Part shown: piece by piece, positions 56,121 through 64,000 of the stretch | Layout of the letters: each line of letters opens with the position of its first letter | How positions within the stretch are numbered: position 1 is the first letter of the stretch | Assembly (NCBI GenBank): GCA_965216515.1 | Contig: OZ244173.1 | Location: 868,001 to 932,000, forward strand | Source: CAXMRP01 sp965216515 | GTDB taxonomy: Bacteria; Pseudomonadota; Alphaproteobacteria; Rhizobiales; Afifellaceae | Direction: 5' to 3' | Length of the DNA: 64,000 nt | The notes under the pieces: model-generated | What the model was told of the DNA's origin: nothing | The model's database searches: none | Seen by the model: the letters and a program-made list of their open reading frames with translations, nothing else | Made by a program: the position numbers and the translations under genes

Positions 56121-57296
56121 TCAGCGGCCGGCAGCTTCCTGAAACGCCGGCAGCGCCGCCTCGATCATATCGGCGCTGGCGGTCAGGCATATGCGGAAAT
56201 GGGCCGGGCAATCGAACAGGGTACCGGGCATGACTCGCACGCCGCGGTCCGCCAGCGCCTGCGAAAATTTCAGGCTGTCGCCGCCCGGCGCCCGGCCCCA
56301 CAGGTAGAATGTGCCTTCCGGCTCGGTGATATCGTACCCCCACTGCCTGAGCGAGCCCAACAAACGGTCCCGCTTCGCCTGCAGCGCGGCGATGTCGATC
56401 GATATCGTCTCCAGATCCGGTACCGAATATTGCATCGGCGCATCCGGAAAACTCCAGCTCAGCGCCATCTGGGTGGAGACCATCAGGTCACGCAGAGGCA
56501 ACCGGACATCGTCGGGCAAATTCGGACAAAGCGCCAGATACCCAAGTCGCAGTCCGGGCGCCAAAAGGACCTTTCCGTAACTGTAGTCGATCACCGTCCA
56601 CGGATAGAATTGGGCCGGACTGTGGAAGGGCCGCCCGTCGAGGCGAATGCGCCGGTAGGGTTCGTCCGACAGAATGAAGATTCGCGCCCCGATTTCCGCG
56701 GATTTCCACTCCAATAGATCGGCGAGATCACCAAGTTGGTCGGGCGAATATATCCGGCCGGACGGATTGTGCGGCGTGTTGACGACTACCATCCGTGTGC
56801 GCGGTGTTATCGCCGCCTCGATCGCGGCAAGGTCGAGATCAAAGCTCAGCGAATCCAGCATGACGTCGACCGGAACAAGGTTTTTCACCCTCAGCATGGA
56901 GGCATAGCAAAACCATCCCGGCACCGGGATAAGGACTTCGTCGCCCGGGTCCAGAAGCAGCGAAAACGCAAGCGAAATGGCGCCAAACGCGCCTTGCGTC
57001 ATCGAAATATCCTGGGGATCGAACGCAAGGTCCAGTTCGGCGGACAAACCCGCCGCAATGACAGCGCGCGATTCGGCCTCATTGGTCTTGTAAGCAAACC
57101 AGTCCGGTGCTTTCGGCTCGATATATCTGCGCAACGCCGAAACCAGGCCAGGCAGCGGCATCTCATGCGGATTGCCAAACGTGAAATCAGAGGTCACCGC
57201 ACCATCTTCGACATCGCGGATATAGGAATCGTAGAATTCGGCGATCGCGGAAAACTGATCGGCCGCGGCAAGGGATCGCTGGGAAAAATGGGACAT
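56121..57296 (-). CDS. PLP-dependent aminotransferase, class I/II
   Basis: Fold-type I aminotransferase, 391 aa, substrate unknown (aspartate/aromatic-type relatives). The PLP-region motifs are TQGAFGAISLAFSLLLDPGDEV, VVVNTPHNPSGRIYS, FILSDEPYRRI and the Schiff-base Lys in DYSYGKVLLAPGLRLGYLAL (SxxK...PG.R.GY). The C-terminal Arg for the substrate carboxylate is probably in HFRICLTAS. ATG at 57296. It sits on the opposite strand between DUF983 and an MFS gene, where I would expect only a NUDIX gene in related genomes, so it may be a later insertion. No mobile element is adjacent. Confidence 0.85.
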   Translation of the reverse strand: MSHFSQRSLAAADQFSAIAEFYDSYIRDVEDGAVTSDFTFGNPHEMPLPGLVSALRRYIEPKAPDWFAYKTNEAESRAVIAAGLSAELDLAFDPQDISMTQGAFGAISLAFSLLLDPGDEVLIPVPGWFCYASMLRVKNLVPVDVMLDSLSFDLDLAAIEAAITPRTRMVVVNTPHNPSGRIYSPDQLGDLADLLEWKSAEIGARIFILSDEPYRRIRLDGRPFHSPAQFYPWTVIDYSYGKVLLAPGLRLGYLALCPNLPDDVRLPLRDLMVSTQMALSWSFPDAPMQYSVPDLETISIDIAALQAKRDRLLGSLRQWGYDITEPEGTFYLWGRAPGGDSLKFSQALADRGVRVMPGTLFDCPAHFRICLTASADMIEAALPAFQEAAGR

Positions 57297-57577
57297 CTGA
57301 TGTTTTCACCGTGAATGTTAGCTCCGCCAATCATGCATGCCGGAGGAGAATATTTCCACCGTGTACCTATTCAGCACGCCGCCGCGAACCTGTCCGCGCA
57401 CAGCGGACAACCGCCGCAGATCGTCGTCTGAACACCGGTCGGCAGGCTGATCCCCATGCCCCGTATTGCAAATGGTCAAAACCGCCATTGACCCCGTGAT
57501 GGGATTTTGGCTAACCGCGCATCGGTACCCTTACGACGGTCCTGCGGCCCTGAACCGGGATCAGGAGTGAACCCAAG

Positions 57578-58762
57578 ATGCCTTCACGCCCCGTACTGCC
57601 AAGAATATCGCGCCGAACCGGGCTGACACGCAGCGCGTTTGTCGCAATCTCCACGATTGTACCTGTCGGCATCGCCATCGGATTTCTGCCGCCCCTGCTG
57701 GCTCTCACCTTGTCCGATCGCGGCATTTCGGAACGCATCATCGGCTACCTTGTCGCCGCCATCGCCGTGGCCGTCCTGTTTGCCACGCCCCATGCCGCGC
57801 GGATCGGCGCCGGTTTCGGCATCGGCAACACGATAGCCACGATGCTCCTCGCAGCCGCGGTCTTGGTTCCGACATTCTGGTATTTCAATTCGATCGCCAT
57901 CCTGTTCGCCATGGCGTTTCTGTATGGTTGCGCCACCTCGATTTGCTTCTCTTTGTCGGAATACTGGATCAACGCTGCCACGCCCTCGAAACGGCGCGGG
58001 CTTGTGATGGGCATATACGCAACACTGCTTTCCATCGGTTTTGCCATAGGCCCGGGGATATTGGTGGTGTTGGGAACCGACTCAATCCGTCCATTCATTG
58101 CCGGAAGCATCATACTTGCGCTCTCGGCGCTTCCGGCCATCATCGGCCGGCATCGCGCGCCGGAGTTTCGAGGCGAGAAGACCCCCCGGTTCCTGCCCTT
58201 TGTGCTGGCGGTGCCCGCCGCGACATTGGGCGCCATGACTTTTGCAGCCGCCGAGAGCGGTGGATTTTCGTTTTTGCCTCTGTGGGGCAGGCATCTGGGA
58301 TTTCCGGAGTATGTGTTGCCGCTGCTGGCTTCCGCCATGACACTCGGCAATGTCGTTTTCCAGATCCCGCTCGGTATGCTTTCCGATCGCGTTGACCGCC
58401 GGCTGGTGTTGCTGGCACTCGCCCTGGTCGGGGCTTTGGGCATGGGTTTGGCCTATGCCGCATCCGCATCCCAGCTTGCCGTCATTGCGATTTTATTTGT
58501 CTGGGGCGGCGCCACGGCGGGGATCTACACGGTCGGCCTCGCTCACCTGGCCAGCCGGTTCACGGGCGCAAACCTGGCCGGCGCCACCGCAGCTTTCATT
58601 TTCTGCTACGCGGTGGGAATGCTGATTGGTCCACCGCTGATTGGCGAATCCATGGTTCACATGCCGGTCGCCGGATTGCCGCTTGTCCTGGGCAGCGCGT
58701 TTGCCGCCTATTCGCTTTTCATCGCCTTCAGGATAGTGACGACTTACCATCGCGAGCCTTGA
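57578..58762 (+). CDS. MFS transporter
   Basis: Twelve-helix transporter, 394 aa, substrate unknown. It starts with a basic MPSRPVLPRISRRTGLTRS and first helix IVPVGIAIGFLPPLLALTLSD. The loop between halves (RHRAPEFRGEKTPRF) and motif-A-like QIPLGMLSDRVDRRLVLL in the second half are typical. Relatives next to rpmG are common in Hyphomicrobiales. ATG at 57578. rpmG follows 65 bp downstream and might share transcription. The divergent gap to the aminotransferase (57297-57577) shows nothing further. Confidence 0.85.
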   Translation: MPSRPVLPRISRRTGLTRSAFVAISTIVPVGIAIGFLPPLLALTLSDRGISERIIGYLVAAIAVAVLFATPHAARIGAGFGIGNTIATMLLAAAVLVPTFWYFNSIAILFAMAFLYGCATSICFSLSEYWINAATPSKRRGLVMGIYATLLSIGFAIGPGILVVLGTDSIRPFIAGSIILALSALPAIIGRHRAPEFRGEKTPRFLPFVLAVPAATLGAMTFAAAESGGFSFLPLWGRHLGFPEYVLPLLASAMTLGNVVFQIPLGMLSDRVDRRLVLLALALVGALGMGLAYAASASQLAVIAILFVWGGATAGIYTVGLAHLASRFTGANLAGATAAFIFCYAVGMLIGPPLIGESMVHMPVAGLPLVLGSAFAAYSLFIAFRIVTTYHREP

Positions 58763-58827
58763 CTTACCGGCCGGTTGCCGCCATGAGATGCGCCCAATTC
58801 CACAATCCAATCGCCTAGGACTGTCCC

Positions 58828-58995
58828 ATGGCCAAAGCAGCAACGATCAAGGTTCGCCTCGTATCCGAAGAAGGCACCGGCTACTTTTACGTGACCAAGA
58901 AGAACACGAAGAACATGACCGAGAAAATGAGCGTGCGAAAATACGACCCCAAGGCACGCAAGCACGTCCTTTTCAAGGAAGCGAAGATCAAATAA
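58828..58995 (+). CDS. rpmG: Ribosomal protein bL33
   Basis: Large-subunit protein, 55 aa, read directly from the sequence: MAKAATIKVRLVSEEG start, YFYVTKKNTKN middle and KYDPKARKHVLFKEAKIK end, the full L33 pattern. It lacks the zinc cysteines, i.e. a C-minus paralogue, the usual alphaproteobacterial form. ATG at 58828. It is followed by a strong terminator at 59030. Confidence 0.95.
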   Translation: MAKAATIKVRLVSEEGTGYFYVTKKNTKNMTEKMSVRKYDPKARKHVLFKEAKIK

Positions 58996-59029
58996 CCGGT
59001 TTGCAAACCGTCATTGATGGATCATTCCG

Positions 59030-59058
59030 AACGGGCGCCTGACCGGGCGCCCGTTTTT
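59030..59058 (+). terminator. Intrinsic terminator of rpmG
   Basis: A 10-bp stem AACGGGCGCC / GGCGCCCGTT with loop TGACCG, followed by TTT. A 14-bp palindrome CGGTTTGCAAACCG lies upstream at 58997-59010, just after the stop codon. Confidence 0.85.
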
Positions 59059-59507
59059 GTTGGGCCCCGCTACCGGATCGGCTCCCGGCGGTGGCGAAAC
59101 GGCAGTGACTGAGGAGGATTGCAGAAGTGGCCGGCCGGACGACGGCCGTACGAGGAGGCCACTCACCGTGTCCGACCGACCGACCCCACGGACCCAGGAA
59201 ATGCGGCGGACCTGAGCATATCCATGGGGTTCTGGTTGACGGCACCGATCTGGCCCGTCGAAACCTTCTGCATCAACACACAATCCGATGCGCCGGGCTA
59301 AATCCAGCGATAGGTGAACTAATGGTAAAATAAACCGGTTAAAGTCGATCCGAATTTTACGAATATATGAAGAAGATGGGCCGGGTGGCCGGCGGGCGAT
59401 AGGCTGCCGCCCGACAAGCCGCGGCTAGCAATCGGCGGAACAGGTCGCCCGCCAAACCAGCCAGTCCTGAAATTTATAAATTTGCGACGATCTCAATTTC
59501 GCCTGTG
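59059..59507. other. Gene-free stretch between rpmG and divK
   Basis: 449 bp with no credible coding region on either strand; short frames there lack family features. The middle (about 59375-59460) is GC-rich and can form hairpins, flanked by AT-rich blocks (59305-59375, 59470-59500). A palindrome AAATTTATAAATTT at 59471-59484 lies 24 bp beyond the divK stop. A small RNA or decayed gene is possible but not shown. Confidence 0.5.
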
Positions 59508-59879
59508 TCAGGCTTCGCCAACATAGTTCTTGACCGTTTCCACGAACGTCGCCACCGATATCGGCTTTGAAAGATATCCCTCGCATCCGCCTTGCAGTAT
59601 GCGCTCCTCATCGCCCTTCATGGCAAAGGCCGTGACAGCAATTACGGGAATATCCTTGAGATTCTCGTCCTGCTTGATGGTTTTGGTCACCTCCAGACCG
59701 CTGACCTCCGGCAACTGGATATCCATTATGATGAGGTCGGGCCTGTGGGATTTGAGGGCATCGAGGGCTTCGTGGCCATCGCGCATCGGCATGGTATCAT
59801 AGCCGTTGGCGCGCAGAAGGTCGTTGAACAGCTTCATGTTCAATTCGTTGTCTTCGACAATCATCACAGTCTTGGCCAT
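59508..59879 (-). CDS. divK: Single-domain response regulator DivK
   Basis: Cell-cycle and polarity regulator that, when phosphorylated, affects DivL/CckA and so CtrA. It has 123 aa and consists only of a receiver domain. MAKTVMIVEDNELNMKLFNDLL starts it (acidic pair ED), Asp53 in LIIMDIQLPEV is the phosphorylation site, and VTAFAMKGDEE and YLSKPIS carry the switch Thr and Lys. ATG at 59879; a TTG frame extends to 59903. The usual downstream partner pleD is absent. It is divergent from the DUF3572 gene. Confidence 0.95.
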   Translation of the reverse strand: MAKTVMIVEDNELNMKLFNDLLRANGYDTMPMRDGHEALDALKSHRPDLIIMDIQLPEVSGLEVTKTIKQDENLKDIPVIAVTAFAMKGDEERILQGGCEGYLSKPISVATFVETVKNYVGEA

Positions 59880-59979
59880 GTCAGCGCCCGCAAAATAGGT
59901 CATCGCAGTTGGTTGATAGAATCACTCCGACACGATCTTATTGTTGCAAATTCCGTTTAAGGAAAGGCAAACGATTCCT

Positions 59980-60264
59980 GTGTCGGCCAATTCCAGTTCC
60001 GGCAGTCTGCACCAAACCGCCCGGGATCTGGCGATTGCTGCCCTTTCAACGATCGCCGCCGATGCGCAAATGCTGGACCGCTTTCTCGACCTGACCGGCT
60101 ACCGCGCGGAGGATATCCGGCTGGCCGCCAAGGAGCCGGAGTTCCTGGTCGGCGTCCTTCATTTCGCCGCCGAGCATGAACCGGTTCTCCTGGCGGCAGC
60201 TGCAACTGTCGGTGTGGAACCTGGGATGGTCAGAAACATCATGGCCGAATCGAATATCATCTAG
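59980..60264 (+). CDS. DUF3572 family protein
   Basis: Small helical protein of unknown function, 94 aa. The pattern ARDLAIAALSTIAADAQMLDRFLDLTGYRAEDIRLAAKEPEFLVGVLHF (ends cited) fits DUF3572 proteins that sit between divK and dinB in rhizobia. GTG at 59980 is preceded by AAGGAAAGG about 11 bases upstream; no ATG is available. TTG at 59941 is the alternative. It is followed by a hairpin at 60274-60293. Confidence 0.75.
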   Translation: MSANSSSGSLHQTARDLAIAALSTIAADAQMLDRFLDLTGYRAEDIRLAAKEPEFLVGVLHFAAEHEPVLLAAAATVGVEPGMVRNIMAESNII

Positions 60265-60273
60265 CTTGCCGAT

Positions 60274-60293
60274 CCGGCTGCCAGGGCAGCCGG
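60274..60293. terminator. Hairpin after the DUF3572 gene
   Basis: A perfect 9-bp stem CCGGCTGCC / GGCAGCCGG with a two-base centre. A T-tract is lacking, so termination is uncertain. Confidence 0.4.
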
Positions 60294-60373
60294 TCTCTGC
60301 GCGGGACGAATCCGGCGATGCATGACGGCGGGAAGCACTTGCCGCATCCCGCGCTGCGGCGCTAAATCCGGTC

Positions 60374-61693
60374 ATGGCCGAAAAACCGGGCGCATCCTTG
60401 CGCGCTGTCTGCCGCGACTGCTTCAGTCCGCTCCTTTGGGACGGGATTGAAGAGCCGCGACGTTGTCAGACTTGTTACAGTCCCTGCGTCATCGCCCACA
60501 CGGAGCTGTCCGGCCTTAGCATCGCCCACATCGACTGCGACGCATTCTATGCCACGGTTGAAAAACGCGACCGGCCCGAGCTGGCCAACAAACCGGTTCT
60601 TGTCGGCGGACGCAAACGGGGCGTGGTGTCGGCAGCCTGCTACGTCGCCCGCACGTACGGCATTCACTCCGCAATGCCGATGTTCAAGGCACTGAAAGCC
60701 TGTCCGCACGCCGTCGTTATCTCGCCCGATATGGCGAAGTATGTGGCTGTCAGCAAACGGGTGCGCGAGTATATGACCGCGCTGACCCCACAGGTGGAAC
60801 CGATTTCCATCGACGAGGCCTTTCTCGACCTGACGGGAACCGACCGGCTGCACGGCCATCCGCCGGCTGTCATGCTGGCCCGCCTTGCCCGCCAAATCGA
60901 AAGCAACCTCGGAATTACCGTTTCCATCGGCCTCAGCCACAACAAATTCCTCGCCAAAATCGCTTCCGACCTCGACAAGCCCCGGGGTTATTCCGTCATC
61001 GGCGAGGCGGAAACGGAGGAATTTCTCTCCGGACTGCCCGTGTCAACGATATGGGGTGTCGGCAAGGCCACGCAGGCGAAGCTCTCCCGCAACGGAATCA
61101 CTCGCATTGCCCAATTGCAGAAGCTGGATGAAAAATTGCTGGCCGCCCGGTATGGATCGATCGGGTTGCGCCTGCATGCCCTATCGCGCGGTATCGATCG
61201 GCGAAGCGTTTCCCCCGGCCACAACGCCAAAAGCATATCTTCGGAGACCACATTCAATGTCGACCTCGCCACCGAAGAGGATTTGGTGCCGATTCTGCGG
61301 CGCCTTTCAGAACGCGTTGCCGAGCGTGCCAAGGCCAAGGGCCTTGCCAGGCATACGGTAGTTCTCAAACTGAAGACCAACTCGTTCCGTTCCCGCACCC
61401 GCAACCGCACGCTCGATGAACCCACCCAGCTCGCCGACCGGATTTTCCGGACGGGCCGCGAGCTTCTGGAACCCGAGATGGACGGCACAAGGTTCCGCCT
61501 GATCGGCATTGGATTATCCGGGCTGGAAGCGGATTGGCGCGCCGATCCCGGCGATCTCTTGGATCCTGGCGCACAAAAGCGGGCCCGCGCCGAAGCGGCG
61601 ATGGACACGATTCGTCACCGGTTCGGCAGACAAGGCGTCGAAACAGGTCTGACGTTCCGGGAAAGACGCCTGAAGGATGCACGCGGCGACTGA
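60374..61693 (+). CDS. dinB: DNA polymerase IV with N-terminal zinc-ribbon-like extension
   Basis: Y-family translesion polymerase, 439 aa. The catalytic palm starts IAHIDCDAFYATVEKRD (first metal Asp) and has VEPISIDEAFLDLTG (SIDEA). ITVSIGLSHNKFLAKIASDLDKP and FLSGLPVSTIWGVGKATQAKL (thumb) follow, with the little finger domain after. In front of the palm, about 50 residues carry CRDCFSP and CQTCYSPC, a probable zinc ribbon that I recall from rhizobial DinB. ATG at 60374. No GTTC-N7-GTTC LexA box was found directly upstream. Confidence 0.93.
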   Translation: MAEKPGASLRAVCRDCFSPLLWDGIEEPRRCQTCYSPCVIAHTELSGLSIAHIDCDAFYATVEKRDRPELANKPVLVGGRKRGVVSAACYVARTYGIHSAMPMFKALKACPHAVVISPDMAKYVAVSKRVREYMTALTPQVEPISIDEAFLDLTGTDRLHGHPPAVMLARLARQIESNLGITVSIGLSHNKFLAKIASDLDKPRGYSVIGEAETEEFLSGLPVSTIWGVGKATQAKLSRNGITRIAQLQKLDEKLLAARYGSIGLRLHALSRGIDRRSVSPGHNAKSISSETTFNVDLATEEDLVPILRRLSERVAERAKAKGLARHTVVLKLKTNSFRSRTRNRTLDEPTQLADRIFRTGRELLEPEMDGTRFRLIGIGLSGLEADWRADPGDLLDPGAQKRARAEAAMDTIRHRFGRQGVETGLTFRERRLKDARGD

Positions 61694-61747
61694 GCCGGCT
61701 AGACGGTGCGCATTGGCACCAGCGAATATCCCGTCCTGTCGACAGGT

Positions 61748-62602
61748 TCAGTCTTCGCAGCTCTGCTGTTCCAGCGCCTCGATCGCCTCCAGCGTTCCCG
61801 ACAGCTTATAGTCGCCATAATCCATCACCAGATCGCGGGTCACGCCGTTTTCGTAGAGAATGAAGCTCATCTGATAGGACGGCACCTGATCGCCGAAATC
61901 CTGGTTTTCCGCCTGTTTCTCATTGCTGAAATAGGCGATCGAAACGGGCCAGCCGCGCAGACCGGAAGTCAGGGAATCATCGGCGGCATGGCGCTCCGCC
62001 GTACCGATAATGGCCGAGGCCGTGTCGGAGGCTTCGCCCTGTCCGGCGCCCTCATAGACCGCCGTTGAAATGAATCGCCGGTCCGCCCGTGCGGCTTTCA
62101 GCAGCTCCGTCAGATGCTGACTCGGAAACAGAGCACCGCTTTCCAGCCGGATATCCTTCTTCTCCGGACTTTCCAGATGGACGTGGATGCCGTCGGCGCT
62201 GCGTTCCGCAAGGCCCTTCACATCCTCGATTACCCGCTCGTTGACATATGTCCGCGACACGAACCGGTAAAACTCGCCGTCGCCGGCTTCGTAGGTGGAC
62301 ACGCGAAAATCGAGCAGCCTGTCCGCTTCATCGGGGCCATCAAGACGAACAACAAGCCGCTGGCTCATCGTGTAGCCTTCGCAGGGGTTCCCGCTGACCT
62401 CGAACACCAGCCGCCCCGCGGCATTCGTGATACCTGAAGCTTCCGTCGCGTCGGCAAGCCCGATCTCGTATATCGCCCGGTGCGCCACCGGCGCGTCGAT
62501 CGGATGCGGCGCCGCCGCCAGAGCCGGAAACGACAACAAAAATCCGATCGCCAATGCATTTGCACGGCACCACCAAAACAAATCGCGCGTTTTAGATATC
62601 AT
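61748..62602 (-). CDS. eipB: EipB family cell-envelope integrity protein (DUF1849)
   Basis: Periplasmic beta-spiral protein; the Brucella homologue EipB is needed for envelope integrity. It has 284 aa with a signal peptide (ALAIGFLLSFPALAAA). After APHPIDAPVAHRAIYEIGLADA, the protein contains GRLVFEVSGNPCEGYTMSQRL with a Cys and a second Cys at the C-terminus (EQQSCED), consistent with the EipB disulfide. DLVMDYGDYKLSGTLEAIEAL is conserved. ATG at 62602; a TTG frame extends to 62782 overlapping the ridA start. It is divergent from ridA and convergent with dinB. Confidence 0.9.
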   Translation of the reverse strand: MISKTRDLFWWCRANALAIGFLLSFPALAAAPHPIDAPVAHRAIYEIGLADATEASGITNAAGRLVFEVSGNPCEGYTMSQRLVVRLDGPDEADRLLDFRVSTYEAGDGEFYRFVSRTYVNERVIEDVKGLAERSADGIHVHLESPEKKDIRLESGALFPSQHLTELLKAARADRRFISTAVYEGAGQGEASDTASAIIGTAERHAADDSLTSGLRGWPVSIAYFSNEKQAENQDFGDQVPSYQMSFILYENGVTRDLVMDYGDYKLSGTLEAIEALEQQSCED

Positions 62603-62769
62603 TGGCGAGGATATTGTAACCGACTGCGGCAATTTCTTGGCTGGGCCCGCAATTGCCCCTCCGGGCTGACAACTGGCGACAGAAAACGCTATGCACTGCG
62701 CTTTGGCAAGTATGTTGAACACGGATGGTTTCGCGCTTATCACGAATTCGACATCAGAACGGATATACC

Positions 62770-63237
62770 ATGACCTCGACAATCGACAAACGCCTGGCGG
62801 AATTGGGCATCACCCTTTCCCAGGCCGCGGCACCAGCCGCCAACTATGTGCCAACCGCAATCACCGGAAATCTCCTGTTTGTTTCCGGACAAATCGCCAT
62901 CAAATCCGATGGCACGGTGATTACGGGTCATCTCGGCGACGGCCTTTCCGTTGAGGAGGGCCAGGAGGCCGCGCGGCTTTGCGCGATCAATATCCTCTCC
63001 CAGGTGCGGTTGGCGCTGGATGGCGATCTGGATCGGATCGAAAGAATTGTACGCATAACCGGATTTGTCTCCTCAACACCGGATTTTTCCGAGCATCACC
63101 TTGTTATTAACGGCGCGTCGGACCTCCTTGTTGCTGCTGCCGGCGAAGCCGGCCGGCACACCCGCGCAGCTTTCGGCGTCGCGGCGTTGCCATTTGGCTC
63201 GGCGGTTGAGGTCGATGCGACAATCCAGATTCGCTAG
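62770..63237 (+). CDS. RidA family protein (reactive-intermediate deaminase)
   Basis: Trimeric enamine/imine deaminase family (YjgF/RidA), 155 aa, of the longer subgroup with PAANYVPTAITGNLLFVSGQI and HLGDGLSVEEGQEAARLCAINILSQ. The C-terminal HTRAAFGVAALPFGSAVEVDA keeps the Arg of the substrate pocket. Whether it acts on 2-aminoacrylate is unknown. ATG at 62770. The glycerophosphodiester phosphodiesterase gene follows after 13 bp; this pair is familiar in rhizobia. Confidence 0.9.
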   Translation: MTSTIDKRLAELGITLSQAAAPAANYVPTAITGNLLFVSGQIAIKSDGTVITGHLGDGLSVEEGQEAARLCAINILSQVRLALDGDLDRIERIVRITGFVSSTPDFSEHHLVINGASDLLVAAAGEAGRHTRAAFGVAALPFGSAVEVDATIQIR

Positions 63238-63250
63238 CAGTTAGAAAGCA

Positions 63251-63961
63251 TTGGCAGACCTATCCTGGTTAACAAGTCGGCCGATTGCCCATCGCGGTCT
63301 GCACGACCGCGAAGCCGGGCGTCCGGAAAACTCCCTTGCGGCGTTCCGGTCCGCAGTCGACCACCAGTACGCCATCGAATGCGACCTCCAGTTCAGTTCC
63401 GATGGCGTGCCGATGGTGTTTCACGACGAAGAACTTGGCCGTTTGACCGCGCATTCCGGAACGCTTGGCGAGCGCACTGCCGACATCTTGTCATCGATCG
63501 CGCTGTGCGGCACGGATCAAACCATCCCGCGCCTTCAGGACCTTCTTTCCCTCGTTGCCGGAAGCGTCCCGGTCATCCTGGAACTGAAGGACAATGGCAC
63601 CCGCAATGCGGCCTTTGCCGCGGCCGTTTCCCAAATGGTCAAAGCCTACGAGGGACCGGTCGCAGTGATGTCGTTCGACCGGACCATCCTTTCCGAATTC
63701 CGCGATGTTGCGCACGGCCTGCCGCGCGGACTTGTCGCCGAAGGCAGCTGGCGGACAGCAATCACGCATCTGTTGGCGGTCTTTCGTCTCGATCTGCATT
63801 TCGTTTCATACAATGTCGCCGACCTTCCGACAGTTGCGCCGTGGATCGCGCGCCGCATACTTGGATTGCCACTCATCTGTTGGACCGTACGCACACATAC
63901 CGATCGTCTTAAATCCGCCCGATGGGCCGAACAGATGACATTTGAGGGTTTTCTGCCCTGA
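63251..63961 (+). CDS. Glycerophosphodiester phosphodiesterase family protein
   Basis: Hydrolyses glycerophosphodiesters to sn-glycerol-3-phosphate and an alcohol. The 236-aa protein has PIAHRGLHDREAGRPENSLAAF (His-Arg-Gly and Glu-Asn), the metal-site YAIECDLQFSSDG, and MVFHDEELGRLT with the second catalytic His. It ends near FEGFLP, the usual distance for compact rhizobial members. The start is TTG at 63251, since no ATG or GTG is near. No signal peptide, so cytoplasmic. The last 39 bases of the window may begin another gene, but nothing can be called. Confidence 0.9.
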   Translation: MADLSWLTSRPIAHRGLHDREAGRPENSLAAFRSAVDHQYAIECDLQFSSDGVPMVFHDEELGRLTAHSGTLGERTADILSSIALCGTDQTIPRLQDLLSLVAGSVPVILELKDNGTRNAAFAAAVSQMVKAYEGPVAVMSFDRTILSEFRDVAHGLPRGLVAEGSWRTAITHLLAVFRLDLHFVSYNVADLPTVAPWIARRILGLPLICWTVRTHTDRLKSARWAEQMTFEGFLP

Positions 63962-64000
63962 AACTGACAGCGCCAGCGATCGCGTCCGCCGACCGCCGCA

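Noticed and set aside
59011..59283. 90-codon minus-strand frame beyond rpmG
   Set aside because: It runs through the rpmG terminator, has no ribosome site and resembles no family.
60265..60373. LexA (SOS) box before dinB
   Set aside because: The gap contains no GTTC-N7-GTTC or close variant.

Overview
The window reads as a contiguous piece of the core chromosome of a high-GC alphaproteobacterium of the order Hyphomicrobiales (Rhizobiales). The evidence is gene content and order: perM-hdaA-ppk-ppx; merR-ihfA-fabH-plsX-DUF177-cytochrome chaperone beside bamE; nrdR-ribD-ribE-ribH-nusB-thiL; ldtR with an L,D-transpeptidase; bpt-HerA-parC; and pyrB-pyrC'-plsY-dprA-topA-rnr. DivK, HdaA, DUF2842, DUF3572, DUF6163 and EipB-type proteins point the same way. 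The genus cannot be named from this sequence. No insertion sequence, prophage, integron or CRISPR array was seen.

Layout. 0-9 kb: polyphosphate genes (ppx, cut by the window edge, and ppk), the replication regulator hdaA, a PerM permease and a PgsA-like synthase. The divergent purM-purN pair follows, then a small secreted cysteine protein and the haem A synthase ctaA, with a 13-bp tandem repeat upstream of ctaA. 9-16.5 kb: a compact polysaccharide locus in two divergent arms. One arm has a NodB-type deacetylase and a Wzz/BY-kinase-like protein; the other has a Wza lipoprotein, an initiating sugar-phosphate transferase and a Wzy/WaaL-type protein. The shared control region carries two CtrA-like boxes. 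16.5-24 kb: tRNA-Pro(GGG), the lipid and fatty-acid block, bamE and the proton-pumping pyrophosphatase hppA. 24-30 kb: an MFS transporter and the thiamine/riboflavin/nrdR operon. 30-35 kb: the LdtR-Ldt cell-wall pair, DUF6163, hemB and an outer-membrane barrel. 35-44 kb: an RDD protein, an SLC13 permease, bpt, a HerA-like ATPase, parC and ruvX. 44-50 kb: aidB, pyrB, a degenerate pyrC', plsY and dprA. 50-64 kb: topA, rnr, DUF983, an aminotransferase, an MFS transporter, rpmG, divK, DUF3572, dinB, an EipB homologue, ridA and gdpD.

Most of the window is housekeeping. Tight ATGA, GTGA and TTGA overlaps show several translationally coupled operons. The best candidate for something not well described is the 9-16.5 kb polysaccharide locus. 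Its parts list resembles holdfast (hfs) or unipolar-polysaccharide systems, its BY-kinase domain has lost the catalytic P-loop lysine, and two TTAG-N7-TTAAC boxes lie exactly 43 nt from the two divergent start codons. Together these suggest a cell-cycle-timed adhesive polysaccharide; this is inference.

Other points of interest are a dihydroorotase without its metal ligands, divK without an adjacent pleD, a candidate LdtR operator, an orphan HerA-like ATPase, several TTG start codons, and a drop in GC content beginning near 50 kb at an AT-rich gap. Gene functions and start sites were assigned by reading translations and motifs; no database search was possible.
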